Source of the DNA: an uncultured Pelagibacteraceae bacterium
GTDB taxonomy: Bacteria; Pseudomonadota; Alphaproteobacteria; Pelagibacterales; Pelagibacteraceae
Direction: 5' to 3'
NCBI GenBank assembly: GCA_902593235.1
Contig: CACJHS010000002.1
Location: 1 to 64,000, forward strand
DNA: 64,000 nt
Shown: one piece after another, positions 26,967-35,426 of the stretch
Position numbering within the stretch: position 1 is the first letter of the stretch
How the letters are laid out: every line of letters begins with the position of its first letter
The notes under the pieces: generated by a model
The model's database searches: none
What the model was told of the DNA's origin: nothing
The model's input: the letters and a program-made list of their open reading frames with translations, nothing else
Translations under genes and position numbers: made by a program

Positions 26967-27620
26967 TTAAAATGACTTAACAATTGATAGAGTGCCTCTT
27001 GCACCTATCATGTCTTTTACTATAATTTCAGTTTTGTTTGTTTGACCGTTGTTTGATTTAACATCACTAAAGTCAGTACCAGTAACTTCTAATCTTACAG
27101 CTACACCGCCTGCTAGTTCATGATTGTATCCTAAACCAACAGTTAAACCGTCAGTACTATCATTTGAATAAGTATTCCCTGATCCACCGTTAGTTTTAGG
27201 GGTAACATCAACTTTAGAATATCCAAATTTTACGTAAGTACCACCTAATGGAATATTAAGTTTAGCATATACCGTTGTTAAATCATCAAAACGCGCTGAA
27301 ACTTTCTTTTCGTTAGATTCGTTCTCTTGAGATACGTTTTGTGGTGTTTCGAAATCCATTGGAACATAATCTACTCCAACAGAAATTACATCATTCAGTG
27401 AAGCCTCCAGAAATATTGAACCATATTCAGCAACGAATGCACCATGTTCATCAGTGGTTTCATCTACTGCTGATCCAGCATTATTAAAGTTTTTTTCGGT
27501 ACCAGTCGCAGCATAAACACCCATACTACCTGATATACCAATTGAAGGTCTTATATCCATACTAAAAGCACTTGTTGCCAATAGCATAGCTGAGCTTATT
27601 GCAATAATTATTTTCTTCAT
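26967..27620 (-). CDS. Outer-membrane beta-barrel protein
   Basis: A 217 aa protein with a signal peptide (MKKIIIAISSAMLLATSAFSM) and alternating polar/hydrophobic strands, for example TTVYAKLNIPLGGTYVKFGYSKVDV and GLTVGLGYNHELAGGVAVRLEVTGTDF. It ends in phenylalanine (SIVKSF), the usual signal for insertion by BamA. It looks like a small eight-strand barrel of the OmpW/OMP_b-brl kind; function is not predictable. It stands alone between its own promoter region and a strong terminator. Confidence 0.8.
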   Translation of the reverse strand: MKKIIIAISSAMLLATSAFSMDIRPSIGISGSMGVYAATGTEKNFNNAGSAVDETTDEHGAFVAEYGSIFLEASLNDVISVGVDYVPMDFETPQNVSQENESNEKKVSARFDDLTTVYAKLNIPLGGTYVKFGYSKVDVTPKTNGGSGNTYSNDSTDGLTVGLGYNHELAGGVAVRLEVTGTDFSDVKSNNGQTNKTEIIVKDMIGARGTLSIVKSF

Positions 27621-27661
27621 TTTGATACCTTATCTTAAATTTAAGTTAACTTTAGTGGTAT

Positions 27662-27690
27662 ATATAACTGAATACGGTAAAAATTGTAAA
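27662..27690 (-). promoter_or_regulatory. Candidate promoter of the outer-membrane protein gene
   Basis: On the - strand TTTACA (27690-27685) is followed after 17 bases by TTATAT (27667-27662), placing the start near 27655 and leaving a leader of about 35 bases with an AAGG Shine-Dalgarno before the ATG. The rest of the 200-base gap (27691-27820) is AT-rich; I see no ORF or strong hairpin in it. Confidence 0.4.
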
Positions 27691-27820
27691 ATAAAAAAAA
27701 ATATTTAATAATAAATATGTTATTGTTGCAAAATTATCACAAAAAAACATAGAATTTAAAGCATTTTTCTCAATTTCTCTCTTAAATTGTATCAAATAAC
27801 TCCCGTATGATTATTTTTAT

Positions 27821-28732
27821 TTAAATTTTAAAAAAATTTCCTCTGATTCTTAAAAGCTCTCTACTTAAGTCCTTATTCTTCTTAAATGGTTTTCTGCCAT
27901 GAAGCCAAAAATAGTTATTAGCAATTATAGAACAACCTACAGGTAGTTTTGTTACAACTTTATTTTTACTTTCTTCCAAAGCATCCGATAGTCTTTGTAA
28001 AAAATTTCCTTGCTCCATATTTTTTGGTTCTGGAAATTGATCAATATATGAAATTTGTGGCCTTCCTTTTTCATCTGATGAAAACACTGGATGCTCCACT
28101 TTATAATCTACATTCTTGCTTTTTGGAGATCCCCAAACAAAATCTTGTTTACCAATTGGATCATTTGATAAATCATCACAGTGCTCCCAATCATCTAAAT
28201 GAAGCATGGCTGTTTCTCCACCTTCAACATTCTTCTCTTCTAATTTAGTCATTATCAACCAATCGGTTACCTCTTTTACATAAGTGCCATCAGTATGAAG
28301 ATCCATATTTCTGTAAGCTTTTCTTAAGTATGAGTCACTTACGTCTTCATGTTTTACGTGAAATCTTGCATAATATTTTCCTGCCATAGAATCATAATTA
28401 GGGGTACCAAGTAAGTGCGCAACGGCTGTAGACAATTTAACCAAAAATTTATCATTTATTTTTGAGGAAGTATTGCTTGGACCAATAATAAAGCAACCTG
28501 TAGATCTATCTCTTATAATGGAATTCATTAACTTGCTTAACTTATTTTGTGTTAAATCATCTAAACTTTTAGCAATAGTAAATCTTGTAAATGGTTTAAG
28601 CTCTAATGCGGTTAAATCAAATTTATTAAAAGGGAAAATTAGTTTTTTTATTATTTCATCATTTAATCTAATATTTAAAATTCTTTTTGATTTTTCGTGT
28701 TCTTGAACATCTATGCCAGAAATTTTTTCCAT
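27821..28732 (-). CDS. glaH: Glutarate 2-hydroxylase (CsiD/GlaH family)
   Basis: A 303 aa Fe(II)/2-oxoglutarate dioxygenase. It follows E. coli GlaH closely along its length from memory: ALELKPFTRFTIAKSLDDL, KLSTAVAHLLGTPNYDSMAGKYYARF, NMDLHTDGTYVKEVTDW, HLDDWEHCDDL, ISYIDQF and FWLHGR. The His and Asp of HTDGTYV and the His of WLHGR are the expected iron ligands. GlaH converts glutarate to L-2-hydroxyglutarate in lysine/glutarate breakdown. The usual partner lhgO is not in this window; azlDC is just upstream on the same strand. Confidence 0.88.
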   Translation of the reverse strand: MEKISGIDVQEHEKSKRILNIRLNDEIIKKLIFPFNKFDLTALELKPFTRFTIAKSLDDLTQNKLSKLMNSIIRDRSTGCFIIGPSNTSSKINDKFLVKLSTAVAHLLGTPNYDSMAGKYYARFHVKHEDVSDSYLRKAYRNMDLHTDGTYVKEVTDWLIMTKLEEKNVEGGETAMLHLDDWEHCDDLSNDPIGKQDFVWGSPKSKNVDYKVEHPVFSSDEKGRPQISYIDQFPEPKNMEQGNFLQRLSDALEESKNKVVTKLPVGCSIIANNYFWLHGRKPFKKNKDLSRELLRIRGNFFKI

Positions 28733-28737
28733 AAGAA

Positions 28738-28765
28738 ATAATAACTTAATTGGTCAATTAATCAA
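28738..28765 (-). promoter_or_regulatory. Candidate glaH promoter with embedded 7-bp dyad
   Basis: On the - strand TTGATT (28765-28760), a 16-base spacer and TATTAT (28743-28738) end 5 nt before the glaH ATG. A perfect dyad TTAATTG-GT-CAATTAA (28746-28761) fills the spacer, the classic location for a repressor operator. This would give glaH its own leaderless transcript. Confidence 0.45.
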
Positions 28766-28770
28766 TTTTA

Positions 28771-29094
28771 TTAAAAAAAACTTGCTAATACAGCCATACA
28801 GACTGCCGAAAAAATTGTTGGATATACATAATTTCTTTTTGAAACGAAAAATACTGCTAGAGATAATATGACAACAACGAGTCTTATTAGATATCCTGCT
28901 TCATTTAAAACCCCAACAGGAAAAATGATTGTTCTTGCTATCAAAGCTGCTAAAGTTGCGTACGCTAAACAATTAAACCATTTAAAAATTTTTGAAGTTT
29001 CTTTTATTCCTTGAGAACTTACAGCTCCAAGAAACCTTGATAAAAAAGTCGCAAGCGAAGTAACCAAAATTGCATAAACTACATTAACTGACAT
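28771..29094 (-). CDS. azlD: AzlD-type branched-chain amino-acid exporter small subunit
   Basis: A 107 aa membrane protein with about four helices. FLSRFLGAVSSQGIKETSKIFKWFNCLAYATLAALIAR matches the AzlD pattern. With AzlC it exports branched-chain and related amino acids. It overlaps azlC by 11 nt. Confidence 0.82.
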   Translation of the reverse strand: MSVNVVYAILVTSLATFLSRFLGAVSSQGIKETSKIFKWFNCLAYATLAALIARTIIFPVGVLNEAGYLIRLVVVILSLAVFFVSKRNYVYPTIFSAVCMAVLASFF

Positions 29095-29788
29095 TTATTT
29101 CTCCAATTAGATAAGCTACTGTTCCACCTACCACACCACCTAATAAAATCGACCACTCTGGTGAAAAAAAATAAAAAACTGGTCCTAATATAGCCCCTAA
29201 CAAAACTGAAAGTATAATTTGGATTGTTTTAGACGCTCCAACCATCATGCATAAAAAATAAATAGGATTTAAAATTGCTAAACCCATCATTATTTCTTTA
29301 TTGAGAAATTCTGAAAAATAAAAACCAAGAAAAGTACCTAAAACAGCAACACTCCAAGTGGCACTCCCTATTCCTATCCAATAATCAATTCTTTGTTCTT
29401 TTGGGATTGATTTGTAATTGCTTTTCATAATCAACCAAGCCGATACAGCTATAAAATGACAAGAAAAGTAATATTTCCATTTAGGTTGATTTTTATGCAT
29501 CATTAATGGGAACAAAGAAACAGCCATTGGATATAAACGAGCATTCACAAACCAAACTGCTAAAAAAATATTTAACAATGATGCTCCAACTAATAAAGAC
29601 TCTGCCATAACTAAAGATCCTGGCAAAGCATAAGTCAACATTGTTGAAAAAATACTTTCCTGGATGTTAAATCCTAAATTTTTAAGAAGAGCACCAATAG
29701 CTATAAAACAACAGCCTAAAGCAATTGCAGGACTGTCATGCGCTAATATTGATTTATATCCTTTAAAGAAAATTTTTTTATTAATCAT
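29084..29788 (-). CDS. azlC: AzlC-type branched-chain amino-acid exporter large subunit
   Basis: A 234 aa membrane protein of the AzlC family; DSPAIALGCCFIAIGALLKNLGF and GASLLNIFLAVWFVNARLYPMAVSLFPLM correspond to the conserved helices. The start overlaps the livF stop by one base, which puts an exporter in one operon with a LIV importer. Confidence 0.85.
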   Translation of the reverse strand: MINKKIFFKGYKSILAHDSPAIALGCCFIAIGALLKNLGFNIQESIFSTMLTYALPGSLVMAESLLVGASLLNIFLAVWFVNARLYPMAVSLFPLMMHKNQPKWKYYFSCHFIAVSAWLIMKSNYKSIPKEQRIDYWIGIGSATWSVAVLGTFLGFYFSEFLNKEIMMGLAILNPIYFLCMMVGASKTIQIILSVLLGAILGPVFYFFSPEWSILLGGVVGGTVAYLIGEINVS

Positions 29789-30576
29789 TAACCACCAAGG
29801 AATAGTCTACCGACATCTGGATTTTGTAATAACTCATCTCCTTTGCCGGCGATTGCAGTTTGTCCTGATACCAAAACGTATCCTATGTCTGCAAACTCTA
29901 AACCTTTTTTGGCATTTTGCTCAACTAGAATTATAGTTTTCTTTTCATTCTGTTGAAGATCTCTTAAAATTTCAAATACCATATCAATGTATCTTGGTTC
30001 TAAACCAATTGACGGTTCATCTACCAATAATACAGATGGTTTCATAACTAAAGCTCTAGATATTTCTAATAATCTTCTTTCACCACCAGATAACACTTTT
30101 GCAGGCTGGTTTCTTCTATTTCTTAATCTTTCATATTTTTCTAAAATTCTTTCTGCTTCTTGAAATGATTCTTCTGTTTTATCTTTAATATATCCACCCA
30201 TTAATAAGTTTTCTTCAACTGTCATGTCTGGAAAAACTGAATTATCTTGTAAAATATATGCGATACCAACTGACTTTAGTTTTTCAGCTGGTGTTAGGTT
30301 AGTAATTTCTTTTCCATCTATTTCTATTTGACCTGAAAAAATATTCGTAAAACCATATATTGAATGAAGTATTGTAGATTTGCCTGCTCCATTTGGACCA
30401 ATTAAACATAGTGATTGTGCTTTATTTACAAATAAATCAAAGTTATGCAAAATTTCCATTTTTCCATAACCGGCACTTAAATTTTTAATTGTTAAATGAA
30501 TTTCATTTGGAGAAAGTTTTTTTAAATCTTCTGGTGTTGGAGCTTTACCTAAAACTTCATATTGATTTGACATCAT
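29788..30576 (-). CDS. livF: LIV-2 ABC transporter ATP-binding protein (LivF type)
   Basis: A 262 aa ATPase with Walker A GPNGAGKSTILHS, signature LSGGERRLLEISRALV, Walker B VLLVDEPSIGLEP and the LivF ending LFLGG. It has an N-terminal extension of about 25 residues (MMSNQYEVLGKAPTPEDLKKLSP) not present in LIV-1 LivF. It overlaps livG by 4 nt. Confidence 0.92.
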   Translation of the reverse strand: MMSNQYEVLGKAPTPEDLKKLSPNEIHLTIKNLSAGYGKMEILHNFDLFVNKAQSLCLIGPNGAGKSTILHSIYGFTNIFSGQIEIDGKEITNLTPAEKLKSVGIAYILQDNSVFPDMTVEENLLMGGYIKDKTEESFQEAERILEKYERLRNRRNQPAKVLSGGERRLLEISRALVMKPSVLLVDEPSIGLEPRYIDMVFEILRDLQQNEKKTIILVEQNAKKGLEFADIGYVLVSGQTAIAGKGDELLQNPDVGRLFLGG

Positions 30577-31313
30577 TGAGCCCCTAAATAAGCATCGATA
30601 ACACGCTTATCATTTTTAATTTCATCTGGAGAACCATTAGCTAACATTTTACCATGAGCCAAACAAAAAATATTCTCTGCTAATTGCATTATTACTCTCA
30701 TGTTGTGCTCAATAACTAAAAGAGTAATTCCAAAGTCTTGATTTACTTTTATCAATCTATCTATAATTCCATTGATCAAAGTAGGATTAATTCCTGCAGT
30801 TGGTTCATCTAATAAAAGCATTTCTGGCTCGTTCATTAATGCCATAGCAAGCTCAAGTAACTTTTGTTGTCCAAAAGATAAATCTCCAGCTCTAAGCTTT
30901 CTCTTTTGATACAATCCAACAAAATTTAATAAATTTTCTGCTTTTTCAGTTAATTCCTGAGGTATCTTTGAAAATATTTTAAACATACTTTCATCACTTC
31001 CTTTGTGACTGATAAGCATGTTATCGATGCAGTTCAATTTCCCATAAATTCTTGTCTGTTGAAATGTTCTTAATAAACCTAATTTTGCAATAACTGGAAC
31101 TGGTAATTCAGAAACTTCTTTTCCATTAAATTTAATTGATCCTTGATCGATAGGATAAGTTCCTACAATAGAATTAAACAATGTTGTCTTTCCAGATCCA
31201 TTTGGACCAATTAATCCTACTATTTTTCCCTTTTCTACAGACATAGAAATATCAACGTTAGCTTTTACTCCTCCAAAAGATTTACTAACGTTATTTACTT
31301 CAAGAATACTCAT
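30573..31313 (-). CDS. livG: LIV-2 ABC transporter ATP-binding protein (LivG type)
   Basis: A 246 aa ATPase with Walker A GPNGSGKTTLFN, signature LSFGQQKLLELAMALM, in which Phe replaces the usual first Gly of LSGGQ, and Walker B MLLLDEPTAGINP. The C-terminal DAYLGAQ is the LivG end. It overlaps livM by 4 nt. Confidence 0.92.
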   Translation of the reverse strand: MSILEVNNVSKSFGGVKANVDISMSVEKGKIVGLIGPNGSGKTTLFNSIVGTYPIDQGSIKFNGKEVSELPVPVIAKLGLLRTFQQTRIYGKLNCIDNMLISHKGSDESMFKIFSKIPQELTEKAENLLNFVGLYQKRKLRAGDLSFGQQKLLELAMALMNEPEMLLLDEPTAGINPTLINGIIDRLIKVNQDFGITLLVIEHNMRVIMQLAENIFCLAHGKMLANGSPDEIKNDKRVIDAYLGAQ

Positions 31314-32362
31314 TTTATTTCTACCTGTGCCTTTCGGTCTGCTTCATCAACTACTTCTCCAAATCGTTCTGGATATTTTTCTCTTAGCCATCCCATAATT
31401 CCTTCTGGAAAATAAATTACAATTACAACAATTAAAACTCCCAAAGCAACATATTGCCAACCCAAAAAGAAAGTCCAAAAACCTTCTTTAAATATATGAA
31501 ATACAGTTGCTCCAATAACTGGTCCCCATAAAGTTCCTTTACCACCTAATATTGCCATTAGAACCATGAATACTCCCATTTCTCTTCCATCGAATGCTAC
31601 ATCTGTTGAGTCGATGTATCCAACTAAGCCACCCATTATTCCGCCTGCTAGACCACAGAAGAAAGCAGATATCATCCAACCAATAATTTTATATTTCATG
31701 GTCTCTATTCCCATCGCCTCTGCTTTATCTTCGTTGTCTCTAATAGCATTCAAAATTAATTTAAATCTTGTAGAGTAAATTGCTTTGACAGCAAGAAAAG
31801 TTAAGATCAAAACTAAGAAACTTAAAAAATAAAAAAATTCACCTCTGGCTTCTAAACTTCCTACATTAGGAAAAGGGGGAGTTGTAAAACCTTGTCCTGC
31901 TCCAATAATTTCTATTCCACCAGAAATTTCACCTGCAGCTACACCTAAACCTAAGGTACAAATTGCAAAATAATGTCCTCTAAGTCCAAGAATAGAATAT
32001 CCTATTAAAGCAGCTACAATGGTTGGAACTACAGCAGCCACAACTAATCCAACTGCCATTCCTTGAAAAAACTGTGTAGGAGTATGAACAAATGTTTTTT
32101 CACCGCCACTTTCGGTCCATTCGGCTAATGGAAAAAACATTCCTACTTGAACCGAGGCGCATAAATACATTCCTAATCCATAAAATAAAATATTTCCAAA
32201 AGTGTTATATCCCATTTCACCCCCTTGAATATTCCAAGTGATAGCAAGGACAATCAATATACAAAGAATTGATAATTGAACTTTAAATGCAGGAAATACA
32301 TAAGGAGCTGCTAGCCCAAAAATTAATATGCCTATATATAAAATTAAATTATTTTTGTTCAT
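31310..32362 (-). CDS. livM: LIV-2 ABC transporter permease (LivM type)
   Basis: A 350 aa permease. The LivM coupling loop is visible in NAIRDNEDKAEAMGIETMKYK, followed by GLAGGIMGGLVGYID, and GLRGHYFAICTLGLGVA is typical of the family. Its start overlaps the small unknown gene upstream by 14 nt. Confidence 0.9.
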   Translation of the reverse strand: MNKNNLILYIGILIFGLAAPYVFPAFKVQLSILCILIVLAITWNIQGGEMGYNTFGNILFYGLGMYLCASVQVGMFFPLAEWTESGGEKTFVHTPTQFFQGMAVGLVVAAVVPTIVAALIGYSILGLRGHYFAICTLGLGVAAGEISGGIEIIGAGQGFTTPPFPNVGSLEARGEFFYFLSFLVLILTFLAVKAIYSTRFKLILNAIRDNEDKAEAMGIETMKYKIIGWMISAFFCGLAGGIMGGLVGYIDSTDVAFDGREMGVFMVLMAILGGKGTLWGPVIGATVFHIFKEGFWTFFLGWQYVALGVLIVVIVIYFPEGIMGWLREKYPERFGEVVDEADRKAQVEIK

Positions 32363-32531
32363 ATAAGCTCTTGATTTTATCTCTAAAATTCTGATCTACT
32401 GTAAAATAATGGCCATCTTCATCATGAACACTTGACCCTGAAGAATGATATTCGTCCAAATGCTTTTTAAATTCATCTATATCAACCTCAACAGATTTGC
32501 CCTCGTTATCATTAATTTTAACTTTTCTCAT
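32349..32531 (-). CDS. 60-residue unknown protein inside the LIV-2 operon
   Basis: I do not recognise this protein. It is short, acidic and soluble-looking: MRKVKINDNEGKSVEVDI, then a helix DEFKKHLDEYH, a Ser-rich turn and HDEDGHYFTVDQNFRDKIKSLYEQ. It overlaps livH by 4 nt (ATGA) and livM by 14 nt, an arrangement best explained by a translated operon gene rather than chance. No signal peptide or membrane segment is seen, so it would be cytoplasmic, where it could modulate the permease or ATPases. That role is inference only. Confidence 0.75.
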   Translation of the reverse strand: MRKVKINDNEGKSVEVDIDEFKKHLDEYHSSGSSVHDEDGHYFTVDQNFRDKIKSLYEQK

Positions 32532-33421
32532 TTTAAATACTCTCTTTTTCTAGAAAGTTTAAATCTTCTGTAAACTAGGATTAAAACCAATAATAAAAAT
32601 ACTGAACCAATTCTAAATTCTGTTCCTAAAATATAATCTGCAAACTCTTCAAAAACTCCTAATCCCATTCCTGACATTGCAACACCAGGCAAGTTTCCTA
32701 ATCCTGCTACAATCACGATCATAAAAGATCTAATCGTATATGGTAAGCCCATGTAAGGATGAATAGTAAATGTTATTGAAATTAATGCTCCAGCTACACC
32801 GCAAAGAGCAGCATTTATTCCAAATGTTGCTGCATAAACTTTTTCTGTATCAACGCCTAAAATTTTTGCAGCTCTAGCATTTTGAGCTGTAGCTCTAATA
32901 GCTCGGCCAAGCTTAGATTTTTTCATGTAAATTACTAAACAAACTGCAAACAAAATACTTATAAATGCTGAAAATATTTTTGAATTAGGTAGCACAACAT
33001 TGCTATCAAACAACATGGTTGTTCCATAACCAGAGTTTGCAAGCACAACATCTGCACCAAATGCGAAATTCATTAATTGCATGAAAAGAATACTTATTCC
33101 AAAAGTCGCCAAAATAGAGATAAATAAATCCCTATCTACTACTTTATTAATTACTAGTTTGTAAATCGCTATACCAACAAAGTACATTATTACAGGCGCA
33201 ACAATTACTCCCCATGCTGGATGAATACCATAGAGGTACATAAAATATGCGATGTATCCACCTAAAATAACAAGATCTCCTTGTGCAATATTAATAATAT
33301 TCATTACACCCCATTGAAGTGCCATTCCATATGCAATTAATGCAAACAAAACTCCAAGAAGAATTCCATCCAAGCAGGCTTGAACAGTTATCATTGGGTA
33401 TTGAAATACAAGAAAATCCAT
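32528..33421 (-). CDS. livH: LIV-2 ABC transporter permease (LivH type)
   Basis: A 297 aa permease with LivH landmarks: GILLGVLFALIAYGMALQWGVMNIINIAQGDLVILGGY near the N-terminus, GRAIRATAQNARAAKILGVDTEKVY for the coupling loop, and VIVAGLGNLPGVAMSGMGLG. It is separated from the binding-protein gene by a strong hairpin. Confidence 0.9.
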   Translation of the reverse strand: MDFLVFQYPMITVQACLDGILLGVLFALIAYGMALQWGVMNIINIAQGDLVILGGYIAYFMYLYGIHPAWGVIVAPVIMYFVGIAIYKLVINKVVDRDLFISILATFGISILFMQLMNFAFGADVVLANSGYGTTMLFDSNVVLPNSKIFSAFISILFAVCLVIYMKKSKLGRAIRATAQNARAAKILGVDTEKVYAATFGINAALCGVAGALISITFTIHPYMGLPYTIRSFMIVIVAGLGNLPGVAMSGMGLGVFEEFADYILGTEFRIGSVFLLLVLILVYRRFKLSRKREYLK

Positions 33422-33442
33422 AAAAATTATTTTTGGGTTATA

Positions 33443-33477
33443 TAAAAAAAAGCCCCCTATGACTAGGGGGCTTAAGT
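33443..33477 (-). terminator. Intercistronic terminator between LIV-2 binding protein and livH
   Basis: On the - strand a 10-bp stem AAGCCCCCTA / TAGGGGGCTT with loop GTCA is followed by T7. It sits 9 bases after the binding-protein stop and before livH. It probably terminates most transcripts and lets some read into the permease genes. Confidence 0.9.
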
Positions 33478-33485
33478 ATTTTAAT

Positions 33486-34724
33486 TTATCTTTCTGACCA
33501 CTTAGGAATTGGATGTATTAACTTAGCTGATGCCCATTTTAATGGAGCAACAACTTTATTTTCACAACTTCCTGAAGCATCACACATTACTTGGAAAAGT
33601 ACCATTGGCTTGTCAACGTTCTGACCACCAGGTGCAAATTTGATATTTCCGTAGAATGTTTGCATGTTAGTAGCTGCAAGAGCATCTCTTACTTTCTTTT
33701 GATCGAAAGAATTTGCTCTTTCAAATGCATCTTTGAATACCAATAAAGCAGCTGAAGATTCAGCAGATTGGTAAGGTGGATCATATCCAAACTCTTTCTC
33801 AAAGTCTGCAGCATAAGTCATACCATCTTTAAAGAAATCATCTTTATAAGTTAGCGACTTGTGCCATTGAGAAGCGCAAAGTGCATACTGTGAATTTTTA
33901 CCATGCTGTTTAGATAACTTAGCTGCATCACAGTGTGTCATAGCTAGCATTGGAACATCAACTTTCATTTCAGCAATTTGTCTGATTGCAGTTAATGCTC
34001 CTTTTGTATGACCTGATACAACAAGTACATCTGGTCTCATCTGTTTCACTTTAACCAAAGTAGCAGCCATATCATTAAGCTCTTTAGGTAATTTATCGTC
34101 GATTATGATTTTAGAACCAGTTCTTTCTGCAGCATCTAAAATACCTAATCTAACGTCCTGTGAAAAAGCATCTTGTTCAAACGCTTGAGCAATTCTTACA
34201 GGTTTTCCACCATTTAATTCAACCGCTGTTTCGATAGCAACATCAAGATATAGGTTAGCTGGAGCTAATACAGCAAATAGATATTTGTAGCCTTTTGTAA
34301 ACAAAGATCTAGATGCACCATTTGCTTCAACCATTGGAACACCATATTTTTCAGTCACCGGCGCAATCGCTTTAGTTAAACCAGAACTGTAAGGGCCAAG
34401 CATAAACTCAACACCATCTTGCGATATTAATCTTTCTGCAAGCTGTGCAGCTCTCTTAGGGTTTGATTCATCATCGTAATAAATAATATCAAACTTATAA
34501 GTCTTTCCACCAACTTTAACCCCACCCATGCTGTTAATTCTATCAACGGCCATGTTGTAACCATTTTGAGTATGAACACCATTAGATGAGTATTTACCAG
34601 TTAAGGAAATTGCAGCACCTAAAATAATTTTGTCACCAACTACTTTTGCAAAAGATGCAACAGAAGTTGAAAATAAAATTACTAATGCAGAAACAAAACT
34701 TAAAATTATTTTATTTAATCTCAT
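33486..34724 (-). CDS. LIV-2 ABC transporter substrate-binding protein
   Basis: A 412 aa Peripla_BP_6 family protein with a signal peptide (MRLNKIILSFVSALVILFSTSVASFA) and the motif KIILGAAISLTGKYSSNGVHTQNGYNMAVDRIN. It contains five cysteines, including two near the C-terminus (MCDASGSCEN) that could form a disulphide. An AGAGGAAAT ribosome-binding site precedes the ATG. It is first in the LIV-2 operon. The 87-base upstream gap is AT-rich with no clear promoter by eye. The ligand is an amino acid or amide, not further predictable. Confidence 0.9.
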   Translation of the reverse strand: MRLNKIILSFVSALVILFSTSVASFAKVVGDKIILGAAISLTGKYSSNGVHTQNGYNMAVDRINSMGGVKVGGKTYKFDIIYYDDESNPKRAAQLAERLISQDGVEFMLGPYSSGLTKAIAPVTEKYGVPMVEANGASRSLFTKGYKYLFAVLAPANLYLDVAIETAVELNGGKPVRIAQAFEQDAFSQDVRLGILDAAERTGSKIIIDDKLPKELNDMAATLVKVKQMRPDVLVVSGHTKGALTAIRQIAEMKVDVPMLAMTHCDAAKLSKQHGKNSQYALCASQWHKSLTYKDDFFKDGMTYAADFEKEFGYDPPYQSAESSAALLVFKDAFERANSFDQKKVRDALAATNMQTFYGNIKFAPGGQNVDKPMVLFQVMCDASGSCENKVVAPLKWASAKLIHPIPKWSER

Positions 34725-34811
34725 TTTATTTCCTCTTTAATTAATTAATTATGTTATGATTAAATAAAGAAATTTTATTTTATGCAAGTGGCAATAAAGA
34801 CCAAAAATAAT

Positions 34812-35426
34812 TTAATATTGCTGTGTTATAACAATTATTCCAGCAATAATTACTAAAACACTCGCAGAAATTGTATTAATTGTTTTTGGATTTGCAGTGA
34901 TCCACTTAATTAATTTCTGTGCAAGCATTGCATAACCAATCAAAGATAAAAAATCTAAAACAATGTAAGTTGTAATTAAAATTACAAATTGTGCCAATAA
35001 ATTTGAATTAAAGTCAATAAATTGTGGAAATATAAAAGGAAAAAACATCCAAGCTTTAGGACTTGTTCCAGCAACTAAGAAACCATCTCGAAAAAATGAT
35101 AAGTTGCTTTTTTTTGTTTCACTTTCGCTTGAAATGGTTTTTGGACGTGATTTATAAATATCATAAGCAAGATATAAAATATAAATTACTCCTATCCATT
35201 TAAATATATTTAATATCGTTGAGTTCTCAGAAAAAAAAGATCCTATTACAAAAATTACTAAAGTTGCCTGTATAAAATTTGCTGTTACATCCCCTAACGC
35301 TGACCAAACACATTTTCCAACTCCATAATTCATTGAATACGAGATAATCACAACTCTTGGGGTTCCTGGTGTAATGAAAAGAAAAATTATTATCTGTAGA
35401 TAAAGAATGAAATCTAAGGGGAGCAT
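34812..35426 (-). CDS. LysE/RhtB family amino-acid exporter
   Basis: A 204 aa membrane protein with about six helices. LFITPGTPRVVIISYSMNYGVGKCVWSALGDV is the LysE/RhtB N-terminal signature, and GFLVAGTSPKAWMFFPFIFPQFID is the second conserved block. The family exports lysine, homoserine, threonine and similar amino acids. The ATG is immediately preceded by T7 and a 10-bp hairpin (see the leader feature), so expression is probably controlled at the level of the leader RNA. Confidence 0.85.
   Translation of the reverse strand: MLPLDFILYLQIIIFLFITPGTPRVVIISYSMNYGVGKCVWSALGDVTANFIQATLVIFVIGSFFSENSTILNIFKWIGVIYILYLAYDIYKSRPKTISSESETKKSNLSFFRDGFLVAGTSPKAWMFFPFIFPQFIDFNSNLLAQFVILITTYIVLDFLSLIGYAMLAQKLIKWITANPKTINTISASVLVIIAGIIVITQQY

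Noticed and set aside
27821-28732. Generic TauD-type dioxygenase label for the glaH gene
   Set aside because: The motif order and the HTDGTYV and HLDDWEH segments match CsiD/GlaH much more closely than TauD.
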